64,000 bases of DNA. Source: Gemmata massiliana. Its GTDB lineage: Bacteria; Planctomycetota; Planctomycetia; Gemmatales; Gemmataceae. The stretch's first letter is position 1; every line of letters starts with the position of its first letter. The position numbers and the translations under genes were made by a program. Of this stretch, positions 1 through 7,556 are shown piece after piece. Location of the stretch: NCBI GenBank assembly GCA_000531095.1, contig HG799462.1, forward strand, positions 1,204,948-1,268,947. Reading direction: 5' to 3'. Below the pieces are notes generated by a model that saw nothing but the letters and a program-made list of their open reading frames with translations, ran no database searches and was not told the origin of the DNA.

Positions 1-33
1 CCTAAGAAGGGAGGCGGGGGGGGGTAGGTTCTT
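1..33. repeat. Partial copy of G/C-rich CCTAAGAAGG repeat family
   Basis: The first bases read CCTAAGAAGGGAGGC followed by a run of nine G and TAGG. The same unit, with CCTAAGAAGGAAGGGG, appears in reverse orientation at about 57650-57695. It is therefore probably the right-hand part of a dispersed palindromic repeat cut by the window edge. No gene is visible before the first start codon at 93. Confidence 0.55.
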
Positions 34-92
34 CTCCTTCGTGCGTACAATACCCACATCTCTGATTTCGCACACTCACCGATTCGCGACCC

Positions 93-722
93 ATGAATAA
101 CTTGGCCGATCAGATTGCCCGCTTTCGCAACATGGCGCAGGAAGACCCCGAGAACGACCTCGCGCACTACCGGCTCGGGCAGTTCCTCCTCGAAGACGGA
201 CAGTTCGAGGAAGCGGCGAAGTCCTTCCGGCGCACGCTCGAAATTACCCCGGAGTTCTCCACCGCGTTCAAGTTTCTCGGCGAGAGCCTGCTGAAACTCG
301 ATCGTAAGGACGAAGCGATTGAAGTGTTCACGAAGGGCTGGGCCATTGCGGACGACCGCGGCGACCGCGTGCCGCGCGACGCAATGGCGAAGCACCTGGA
401 ACAGCTCGGCGCACCGATCCCCAAGAAGCAGGTGACCGCGCCGGTGGACGACGGCACCCCCGGAACCGGGTTCCGCTGCGAGCGCCCCGGGTGCATGGAG
501 GGCAAGCGCGCCCGGCAACTCGATAAGCCGCCGGTCCCCGACGCGATCGGGCTGCGCATCCACCAGGAAATCTGCTCGGCGTGCTGGACGCTGTGGCTGA
601 AAGACCTGAGCGTGAAGGTCGTGAACGAGCTGCGCCTCGACCTCAGTTCCGAGGGCGGCCAGCAGGAGTACGACAAGAACATGCGCGAGTTCTTCGGGTT
701 CGAGCCGGAAGCCGCTCAGTGA
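93..722 (+). CDS. TPR protein fused to YggX-like Fe(2+)-trafficking domain
   Basis: The 209-residue protein has two TPR-like helical hairpins at about residues 22-90 (core AHYRLGQFLLEDGQFEEAA) and a C-terminal region (about 128-203) resembling the YggX/Fe(2+)-trafficking family. In E. coli YggX, about 90 residues long, the corresponding core is a GxRIYNEIS-type helix followed by W-x-W; here it is GLRIHQEICSACWTLWL followed by NELRLDL. Cysteines at 129, 134, 161 and 164 could bind iron or zinc. YggX protects Fe-S clusters and labile iron from oxidation. The TPR fusion is unusual for that family and suggests partner recruitment. The stop codon overlaps the GTG start of the next gene (GTGA), so the two are probably translationally coupled. 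No strong ribosome binding site precedes the ATG. The YggX call rests on pattern and length. Confidence 0.75.
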   Translation: MNNLADQIARFRNMAQEDPENDLAHYRLGQFLLEDGQFEEAAKSFRRTLEITPEFSTAFKFLGESLLKLDRKDEAIEVFTKGWAIADDRGDRVPRDAMAKHLEQLGAPIPKKQVTAPVDDGTPGTGFRCERPGCMEGKRARQLDKPPVPDAIGLRIHQEICSACWTLWLKDLSVKVVNELRLDLSSEGGQQEYDKNMREFFGFEPEAAQ

Positions 723-1387
723 CACCATCCGCACTCGTACAGTACGGCCGGTCCGGGTTCGTCGGCCGGTTCACCTCGGCCGCGCCGGTGTTGCGGTCCG
801 CGCGCGTGATCGTGCGCGGTCCGCGCGGCGTCGAGCCGGGCGTGGTGCTGTGCGAACCGGGCGAGCGGTTCACCCCGGCGCTTTCTACCGAGGGCGAACT
901 GCTTCGTGCTGTAACGGCCGAGGACGATTCGCTCGTCGCGTCGTTCCCCGCGCGCGAGGCCGAACTGCTCGCAGCAGCGAACGCGGCCGCTTCCGAATGT
1001 GGCCTCCCGCTCACGTTCGTGGATGCGGAACTCACGCTCGACGCACACCTCATTCTGCACGGGCTCGCGTGGGAAGCCTGCGACGCGACCCCGCTGTTCG
1101 CCGATCTCTCCGCGCGCTTCGGCCTCTCAGTGCGGTTGCTCGACCTTTCGCAAACGGCGGTCACCAAAGATCCCCCACCGCCATCCACGAGTTGCGGTAA
1201 ACCGGGCTGCGGGTCCGAGGGCGGGGGCTGTTCGTCGTGCGGTACGGACAGCGGGGAGAAGGGTGGCTGCTCGACCAAGTCGTGCTCGCGGGGAAAGGTG
1301 AAGTCCGCCGACGAGCTGACCGCGTATTTCTCCGACCTGCGCCAAAAGATGGAACGGTCCGCGGCCACGCGCACCCCGTTGATGTGA
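719..1387 (+). CDS. PSP1/RicT-like protein with Cys-rich tail
   Basis: A start at GTG 719, overlapping the upstream TGA by four bases, gives 222 residues; the open frame extends further upstream only inside the previous gene. Residues about 25-145 resemble the PSP1 C-terminal (RicT/YaaT) fold: RVIVRGPRGVEPGVVL matches the family's 'hypervariable-ligand, GlxxGxV' opening, and LTFVDAELTLDAHLILHGL matches the segment that in RicT reads VDxEYTFDxxKxxFYF. The tail holds Cys at about 159, 164, 171, 174, 184 and 189 (CGKPGCG, CSSCG, CSTKSC), a probable metal or Fe-S site; RicT-type proteins also carry conserved cysteines. Coupling to the YggX-like fusion fits a joint iron/redox role, but that is inference. 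The exact function is unknown. Confidence 0.6.
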   Translation: MTPSALVQYGRSGFVGRFTSAAPVLRSARVIVRGPRGVEPGVVLCEPGERFTPALSTEGELLRAVTAEDDSLVASFPAREAELLAAANAAASECGLPLTFVDAELTLDAHLILHGLAWEACDATPLFADLSARFGLSVRLLDLSQTAVTKDPPPPSTSCGKPGCGSEGGGCSSCGTDSGEKGGCSTKSCSRGKVKSADELTAYFSDLRQKMERSAATRTPLM

Positions 1388-1507
1388 GAGCAATTCTTGT
1401 TATCCTTGTCGGACGAGTCTTGTTGTTCTCGTAATTCGTGCAGTCTTTGATCCCGCACGAGTGACAGATCACGTTCTGCGTTCCCACCAAACAGGGAGGC
1501 GATTCTT

Positions 1508-2707
1508 ATGCAGCGGTGGACCTGTATCGCGGCCACGCTCGCGCTACTCGGTGCCGCGCTCGCGCTCGCACCGGCGCGCGCGGCCGATGACGACATGACA
1601 CGGGCGCTGACCGCGCTCAAGGCGATAACCAAGGAGGGGCGCGGAAACGAAGACGCTGGCCCCGCGTGGAAGACGCTCGTGAGTCGCGGAGGGGCCGCGC
1701 TGCTTCCGGCGCTCGAAGCGTTCGACGACAACAACCCCACAGCGGCCAACTGGCTTCGCACAGCGGTGGACGCGATCGCCGAGGGCGAGAAAGCTGCGAA
1801 CCGCACGCTGCCAGCCAACAAACTCGAAGCGTTCGTGAAGGACACGAAGAACGCGGCCAACGCGCGGCTCGTGGCTTACGAACTGCTCGTGGGGCAAGAC
1901 GCCGCGGCGAAGGAGCGTTTGCTGCCGGGGTTCCTCGACGACAAATCGCCCGATCTGCGCCGCGACGCGATCGGCCACCAACTCGACACCTTGGAAAAGT
2001 CCACGCGCGCGAATGTTCGGACCGACCTGGAGAAACTCTTCACCTTCACACGCGACCAGGACCAGGTGGAATCGCTCGCGAAGAAGATCGAGGAGAAGGG
2101 CGGGAAGGTCAGCGTCAGCGAACACTTCGGGTTCGTCACCCACGCGGCCCTGATCGGCCCGTTCGACAGCACCGCGGGGAAGGGGTTCGACACCATGTAT
2201 CCTCCCGAGAGCGCGAAGGACACGGAGGGCAAATTTAAGGGCAAGGAGGACAAGGAGCTAAAGTGGGGCGCGTTCACCACCACTGACAAGTCCGGCACGT
2301 TCAACCTGAACAAGATGCTCGCCGCACACAAAGATGCGGTGATCTACGCGCGGGCGATCGTGGTCGCGGGGGCCGAGACGCCGGCCGAGATCCGCGTGAC
2401 CAGCCCGACCGCGGTTCAGATCTTCCTCAACGGCAAGAAACTGTTCGCCCGCGAGGAGTACCACCACGGGGCGCCGTTCGATGCGAACATCGGAAAGGCC
2501 ACACTTCAGAAGGGCGAGAATGTGATTCTGCTGAAGGTGTGCCAGAACAACCAGCGGGAAGATTGGGCGCAAGTTTGGCAGTTCCAAATGCGCGTGTGCG
2601 ACGCGACCGGTGGCCCGCTCCCGCTAGAGCAGAAGGTCACGGTGGACGGCAAGTCACTAACGCACAAGCTCGGCTGGCTCCCGGAATCGAAGGAGGAGAA
2701 GAAGTGA
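1508..2707 (+). CDS. Exported HEAT-like protein with C-terminal beta-sandwich
   Basis: The 399-residue protein begins with a clear signal peptide (hydrophobic 8-22, cleavage probably after ARA at about 26). Residues about 35-195 are Ala-rich helices with HEAT-repeat character (for example SPDLRRDAIGHQLDTLEKS). Residues about 205-375 look like a carbohydrate-binding or PA14-like beta domain, with IGPFDSTAGKGFDTMYPPE, AVQIFLNGKKLF and LQKGENVILLKVCQN, a pattern common in planctomycete secreted proteins. The ribosome binding site is a plausible AGGGAGG upstream of ATG. Its stop overlaps the GTG of the PQQ propeller gene, so the two are co-expressed. No catalytic motif was recognised; a periplasmic binding or scaffold role is likely. 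Confidence 0.65.
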   Translation: MQRWTCIAATLALLGAALALAPARAADDDMTRALTALKAITKEGRGNEDAGPAWKTLVSRGGAALLPALEAFDDNNPTAANWLRTAVDAIAEGEKAANRTLPANKLEAFVKDTKNAANARLVAYELLVGQDAAAKERLLPGFLDDKSPDLRRDAIGHQLDTLEKSTRANVRTDLEKLFTFTRDQDQVESLAKKIEEKGGKVSVSEHFGFVTHAALIGPFDSTAGKGFDTMYPPESAKDTEGKFKGKEDKELKWGAFTTTDKSGTFNLNKMLAAHKDAVIYARAIVVAGAETPAEIRVTSPTAVQIFLNGKKLFAREEYHHGAPFDANIGKATLQKGENVILLKVCQNNQREDWAQVWQFQMRVCDATGGPLPLEQKVTVDGKSLTHKLGWLPESKEEKK

Positions 2708-3906
2708 TTCGCTACCTGCTAACTTCTGCACTCGCACTCACGCTCTCTTCCGCCCTCTTCGCAACGGACTGGCCGCAGTTCCGCGGGCCGAACGCGACCG
2801 GCGTTTCCGTGGATAAGAACCTGCCGACCGAGTGGACGAAGGATAAGGGCTTCAAGTGGAAGGCGACGCTCCCTGCACGGGGTGTGTCGTCGCCCGTTGT
2901 AGTCGGTGATCGCGTGTACGTGACGTGTGCGTCTGGTACACGCGGCGACCGCTTGCACGTGTTGTGCTTCGATGCGGAGAGTGGAAAACAACTCTGGCAC
3001 CGCCAGTTGCAGGCCACGGGGAGCACCGCGTGCCACCCGAAGTCGGGCATGGCCGCGAACACCCCGGTCGCGGACGAGACCGGCGTTTACGCGCTGTTCG
3101 GCACTGGCGACCTCGCGGCGTTCGATAAGGACGGCACCCTGCGCTGGTACCGGTCGCTGGTCAGCGACTACCCGACCATCACGAACGCCGTCGGGATGGC
3201 CGCGTCACCTGTTCTGGTGGCGGGTAAACTCATCGTGCCGATGGACAATTCGGGCGAATCGTTCCTCGCGGCCGTCGACACGAAGTACGGCAAGAACATC
3301 TGGAAGACCGAGCGCCCGCGCGAGATCAACTGGACCACGCCGATCGTGCGCCAGGTCGGATCGACTACCGAACTGCTTTTTGCGGGGCCAAAGGGCCTGA
3401 CCGCTTACGACGCCACGAGTGGAGCGGACCGTTGGACGTTTAAGGGCGGCGGCGGGGCCATTCCGGTCGGCGTGATGGACGGCGACGCGCTGTACCTACC
3501 GGTGGCCGGTGTGAGTAAGTTCAAGATCGACGCGAAGGGCGTGGCCGAGAAGCCCGAGTGGAACGCGAAGGACATGCAGACCGGGTACCCGTCTCCTGTA
3601 GTGTACGACGGCCGTGTGTTCACGGTCGGGAGCCAGGGGCTTGCGGTATGTACGAACGCGAAGACCGGCAAAGTGATTTACAAGGAGCGCCTGAAGGGCG
3701 CGTACTCGGCGTCGCCGGTCGCGGGCGACGGGAAGGTGTACTTCCTGAACGAAACGGGTCTCTGCACCGTGGTGAGCGCGAAGGCCGACGAGTACGAACC
3801 GCTCGCCACCAATGACCTCGGCGACGGCTCTCTCGGCACTCCCGCGATCGCCAACGGTCGCATCTACATTCGTACCGACAAGGCGCTCTACGCGATCGGG
3901 AAGTAG
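2704..3906 (+). CDS. Exported PQQ-like beta-propeller protein
   Basis: A GTG start at 2704 overlaps the upstream stop by four bases and places a signal peptide (IRYLLTSALALTLSSALFA) at residues 2-20; upstream in-frame sequence belongs to the previous gene. The mature protein opens with DWPQFRGPNATGVS, the hallmark of planctomycete PQQ-like outer-membrane propellers (BamB/PQQ_2 family), followed by repeated blades with SSPVVVGDRVYV, CFDAESGKQLW and SPVAGDGKVYF. About 400 residues gives seven or eight blades. Such proteins usually act as periplasmic scaffolds; enzyme activity cannot be inferred because no dehydrogenase catalytic motif is visible. A paralogue lies at 59251-60633. Confidence 0.85.
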   Translation: MIRYLLTSALALTLSSALFATDWPQFRGPNATGVSVDKNLPTEWTKDKGFKWKATLPARGVSSPVVVGDRVYVTCASGTRGDRLHVLCFDAESGKQLWHRQLQATGSTACHPKSGMAANTPVADETGVYALFGTGDLAAFDKDGTLRWYRSLVSDYPTITNAVGMAASPVLVAGKLIVPMDNSGESFLAAVDTKYGKNIWKTERPREINWTTPIVRQVGSTTELLFAGPKGLTAYDATSGADRWTFKGGGGAIPVGVMDGDALYLPVAGVSKFKIDAKGVAEKPEWNAKDMQTGYPSPVVYDGRVFTVGSQGLAVCTNAKTGKVIYKERLKGAYSASPVAGDGKVYFLNETGLCTVVSAKADEYEPLATNDLGDGSLGTPAIANGRIYIRTDKALYAIGK

Positions 3907-3933
3907 CTCCGGCGCCCGCGTTGTTGAACGACC

Positions 3934-3962
3934 GGTGTCGGCGCCATCGAGCGTCCGACACC
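3934..3962 (+). terminator. Possible hairpin after PQQ-propeller gene
   Basis: GGTGTCGG (3934-3941) and CCGACACC (3955-3962) form an 8-bp perfect stem with a 13-base loop, 28 bases after the stop codon. No T-run follows, so it may be only a stabilising hairpin between the convergent genes. Confidence 0.35.
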
Positions 3963-4013
3963 GAGTTAAAGCTCTGCCCGAGCGCAAACCAACCGTTCCT
4001 CGCTCGTGGCAGA

Positions 4014-4277
4014 CTATCGGATCACGTCCAGAACCTCGGCTCCGGTCATTCCCACTTGAAGACCGGCAGTGGCACCGCTGGTCGATACGGCCGTGACCTT
4101 GGCCGCCAGCATGTCATCGAACGAGCGCACCCCGGTAACGATCGCGGCCACTTCACCGGTCTTGTCAAACGTGGCGACGGCCAAGTACCCGCAAGCCAAT
4201 ATCCCGCGGCTCCCGCGAATCAAAAGCAGCGGGAGCTTCAGGTCGATCCGGTGCTGTTCCAGTCCGTCCCAGTTCAT
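4014..4277 (-). CDS. DUF1805 (YunC-like) small protein
   Basis: The start at ATG 4277 is chosen because AAGGGGAA lies at good spacing upstream; a longer start at 4325 would add 16 proline-rich residues unlike the family. The 87-residue product has the DUF1805/YunC pattern: LPLLLIRGSRGILACGYLAVATFDKTG near residues 12-38 and FDDMLAAKVTAVS followed by GLQVGMTGAEVL. YunC-like proteins are small alpha/beta proteins of unknown biochemical role. It lies between two unrelated operons, convergent with the PQQ gene. Confidence 0.7.
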   Translation of the reverse strand: MNWDGLEQHRIDLKLPLLLIRGSRGILACGYLAVATFDKTGEVAAIVTGVRSFDDMLAAKVTAVSTSGATAGLQVGMTGAEVLDVIR

Positions 4278-4446
4278 GGTGTGTTCCCCTTTCGGTTCGG
4301 TCGGAGTCGGGGCCAGTTTCATCAACCGCGAGTCCCCTGATGTAGACCGGCTCTATGATCGCATACTGAGCCCGCCGTTCTTCGGCGAATGCCCTCTCTG
4401 TGTGCTCTCATGGTTCCGTCGGTGTTCGGCCCAAACGAGATGGAAA

Positions 4447-5826
4447 CTACCAGAATATCGCGGTGCGAAACCCGAAGACGTGGACCGGTAGGGCCGGCGT
4501 CCCGCGCGCTTCTGGCGTGGCCATCGTGTAGTTCATCATGATCCGCGTGTAGTCGTTGAGGTACCAGTTCGCCCCGAATGTCGCCTGCAAGAGACGCGCC
4601 CCCTGCGACGCGGACGCGAACGGGCCGCTGGTGGGTTGCGGCAAGTTCGACGACATGAAATCGCCCAGGGCGAACCGGGCCGCGAGTTCCACCGCGCCGA
4701 ACCCAGTTGCAGGTTTACCCGGGGATCGGACCAGCGGACGTAGCACCGAAACGTTCGAGAGCGCGGCGTCCGTCCGGTTGTACCCGCGGTGTTCGCCGGT
4801 CAAAAAGTAACTCGCATCGACATAAAACCCGTGCAGGAAGATCGGTCCGCCGCCAACTTGTTGGATCGCGGTACCGAACCATTCGCTCTGCATCGAGAAC
4901 GGCCCGTAAACGCCCGCGGCCTGAAGGTTATAGAGTTGCTGACTGCTCGCGGGAATGTTGATCGTCGGCAGGAACGGCGACACGGGGCTGTCGCTCACGT
5001 CGAGGATGTTTGATTGTGCGTCCGGGGCGTAGCGGACCACACCGTTGAGCGGAACCCGGTGCGAGAACGCGCCGCCGATATGAACGAGGCGGAACGTGCC
5101 TTCGTCGGCGGAGTAGATCGGCAGCCCGGTGAGCCGGGTCGTGACGGCCCAGTTCCCGCCATCCCCACTACTGAACCCGCCGCTACTCGTGCCCACACGG
5201 AACGCCCCGAGCGCGAACGTGGCGCGCTCGTTCTCGGTCCACCACCGCCCCGCAATGCCCCAATCGCGTGCCGGGTCCAGTTCGTTCAACGGCGAGCGCT
5301 CCATGAACGTGATGAAGCGCGAACTGGTGGCCCCGTCCAAGCTGAACGGCTCGCGGAAATAGCCCACCTGCAACTCGCGGAGCCCCGGGAGTGCGGTCAG
5401 CGCTACGTACAGGTCGCGTGGGCGGAAGTTCCCGTTCGCGAAATCGACTTCCGCGACCCAACGGGTGGAATCCCCCACGGTGCCCTGGGCGCCGAGACGT
5501 GCGCGCCGGAACCCGTAACCGTTTTGCAAGTCACCGATTAGGGCTTTGCTCGACGTCGATTGCGAGACCACTACGGCGTCTGCTTCGATACGCCCGCGGA
5601 GTTCAAAGGTCGGTTTCAGCCCCAACCCCAGCCGCTCGCTCAGTGGATTCGTTACAGACGCAGGGAGATCGGGAGTAGCTGGCGTGGCGGGTGTTAGCGC
5701 TGGGGCGCTGGGAGGAACCGGTTCCCCCATAGGCGCGGCCGTTCCCCCTGGAAGATCACCCGCGCTTGCTGGCGCCGAGATCGCCCATGCGACGACGAGC
5801 ACACCCCACGCGGCCCAGCGGGTCAT
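4447..5826 (-). CDS. OprO/OprP-type phosphate-selective porin
   Basis: The 459-residue protein has a signal peptide (WAAWGVLVVAWAISAPASA, about residues 4-22), a Pro/Ala-rich linker, then a long beta-strand-rich barrel. Family features of PF07396 include LGLKPTFELRGRIEADAV, FRRARLGAQGTVGDSTRWVAEVDFANG and EVGYFREPF-like LQVGYFREPFSLD, SRFITFMERS. It ends in the aromatic FRTAIFW, as expected for an outer-membrane barrel recognised by the Bam machinery. OprO/P porins pass phosphate or polyphosphate, but the basic ligand-binding residues cannot be confirmed here, so the substrate is open. No neighbouring phosphate gene is present. The gene is divergent from an OprB-type porin at 6077. Confidence 0.8.
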   Translation of the reverse strand: MTRWAAWGVLVVAWAISAPASAGDLPGGTAAPMGEPVPPSAPALTPATPATPDLPASVTNPLSERLGLGLKPTFELRGRIEADAVVVSQSTSSKALIGDLQNGYGFRRARLGAQGTVGDSTRWVAEVDFANGNFRPRDLYVALTALPGLRELQVGYFREPFSLDGATSSRFITFMERSPLNELDPARDWGIAGRWWTENERATFALGAFRVGTSSGGFSSGDGGNWAVTTRLTGLPIYSADEGTFRLVHIGGAFSHRVPLNGVVRYAPDAQSNILDVSDSPVSPFLPTINIPASSQQLYNLQAAGVYGPFSMQSEWFGTAIQQVGGGPIFLHGFYVDASYFLTGEHRGYNRTDAALSNVSVLRPLVRSPGKPATGFGAVELAARFALGDFMSSNLPQPTSGPFASASQGARLLQATFGANWYLNDYTRIMMNYTMATPEARGTPALPVHVFGFRTAIFW

Positions 5827-6076
5827 GGTACCCCGAAAAATCGCTCAAGATTTCCCGCTCCATAGTCGGAGCACGGTCCGTAATCAACGTCAAACTGTTC
5901 CGCATGTAGTAGTCCGCTTCCCCGGCTTTAATATCTCTCCCCGTTTTTCCATCACAACCGTCTTTCCACGGCACCGATAGTTTTCGTGACTGATCGGACG
6001 AGTTGCGCTAACAGTGCTTCGAGTCTGGTCCCGCCCGAGCTGTGCCACGGACGGCGCGTCGTGAAGGACTCACGCC

Positions 6077-7512
6077 ATGCGGAAACTCTATTTCGGCTTG
6101 CTGGCGACGGTCGCCGTGGGCTTAACACATACGGGAAGGGGGGCGGCCCAGAACCCGCCCCCGGCCGTGTTACCCGACGGGCTCCCGACCGCGGTTCCGG
6201 CAGACCCACTCACGGTCACTCAGCCCCCCGCACCTCAACCCGGCGCGCCAGGAGCGTTTGACGCTCTCCAGGGCATTACGGGCTGCGCGCCCGCGGAACC
6301 ACCGACTCCCCCGCGCCACCGCCCTACGGCGGGCCGCTCCTGGAGCGCCAGAAGCTACTCGGTGGTTGGTTCGGCGCGCGGGAGCGCCTGCGCGATCACG
6401 GCGTGACTCTCGACATTCACTCAACAAACATCATCAGCGACTTGGCCAATGGGGGGCTGCGTGAGAGCTTCCAGCAGCGCGGGCGCATCGACTATCTGAT
6501 GCACGTCGACGGTGAGAAGGCCGGGTTGTGGAAGGGGTCGTTCATCGACCTGCACGCGGAAATGGCATACGGCACCGCGATCAGTGGGTACACCGGTGCT
6601 CTGGAACCGGCGAACATCGCGCAGATCCTGCCCACCCCCAACGGGTACGTCGGCGCCTTGACTGGGGTGAAGTTCACGCAAGCTCTATCGGAACGGTTCA
6701 TTACCTTCTTCGGGAAGATTAACACGGCCGAGGCGTTCAACCAGCCGTTCACCGGCGGTGCGCTCGGGGTCGACGGGTTCATGAACGGGGGCCTGACGAT
6801 CCCGGCCGTGTTCGTGCGCACCATCCCGTACTCGACCTACGGTGCGGGCTTTGCGTACCTCAAGGGTGCCGAACCGGTCTTCTCGTTCAGCCTCTTCGAC
6901 GCGAACAACACGCCGACGCGCGACGGGTTCGACACGTTCTTCGATAACGGTGTGGTGTTCGTCCCGCAGGTCAATGTCCCGACCAAGTTCTTCGGACTTC
7001 CCGGGCACCAGGGGCTCACCGGGTCTTACAGCACCAAGCGGTACACCATTATCGACCGCACGGCGTTCATCAACCCGATCCTCGGGCTGACCGCGCCGAC
7101 CAAGAGCGGGTCGTGGGCGCTGTCGTACAACTTCGACCAGACCCTCTACGTCGCCCCGGACAACCCGAAGCGCTCGTGGGGTACGTTCGGGAACCTCGGC
7201 CTCGCGGACCAGAACCCCAGCCCGTTCCGATGGTTCGCGAACATCGGTTTCGGTGGGAGCAGTCCCATCGCGTCCCGCAAGCTCGACACGTTCGGCGTCG
7301 GGTACTACTACTTGGGGCTGAACAACGCCCTTCAGAACCTCGCCCCGCGCTTGTTGCCCTTCCGCGACCACGAGCAAGGGGTCGAAATGTTCTACAACTG
7401 CGCGGTGACCCCGTGGTGCCACCTCACCCCGGACGTGCAGTTCGTGATCCCCGCACAAAAAAGAGCCGATGCCCTGACGGTCTTCGGCCTCCGGGCGAAG
7501 ATCGACTTCTGA
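6077..7512 (+). pseudogene. OprB-family carbohydrate porin, single frameshift
   Basis: The gene starts at ATG 6077 with a signal peptide (RKLYFGLLATVAVGLTHTGRGAAQ) and a Pro-rich linker in one frame; the rest runs in another frame from about 6301 to 7512. In that frame TDSPAPPPYGGPLLERQKLLGGWFGARERL leads directly into the barrel (LDIHSTNIISDLANGG, HAEMAYG, FFGKINTAEAF) and ends VFGLRAKIDF. Restoring one C in the CCCCC run at 6308-6312 joins both parts without other changes. OprB proteins (PF04966) are sugar-selective outer-membrane porins. A free-standing start at 6403 would lack a signal peptide. Because only one base is involved, a sequencing indel is as likely as real inactivation. Confidence 0.8.
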
Positions 7513-7556
7513 TGCCGTGGGTCGCTCGTTTCGTAGCGACGGTTCGGAACGCCGCT

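Noticed and set aside
643-1860. Long open frame of about 405 codons on the minus strand over the PSP1-like gene
   Set aside because: Its translation is Ser/Arg/Ala-rich without any family pattern, and it lies antisense to a gene with good start, coupling and conserved residues. High G+C DNA commonly gives such long antisense frames.
6403-7512. Separate porin gene starting at 6403
   Set aside because: It would lack a signal peptide, and the frame upstream (TDSPAPPPYGGPLLERQ) is clearly continuous with the barrel and with the signal peptide at 6077 after a single-base change.
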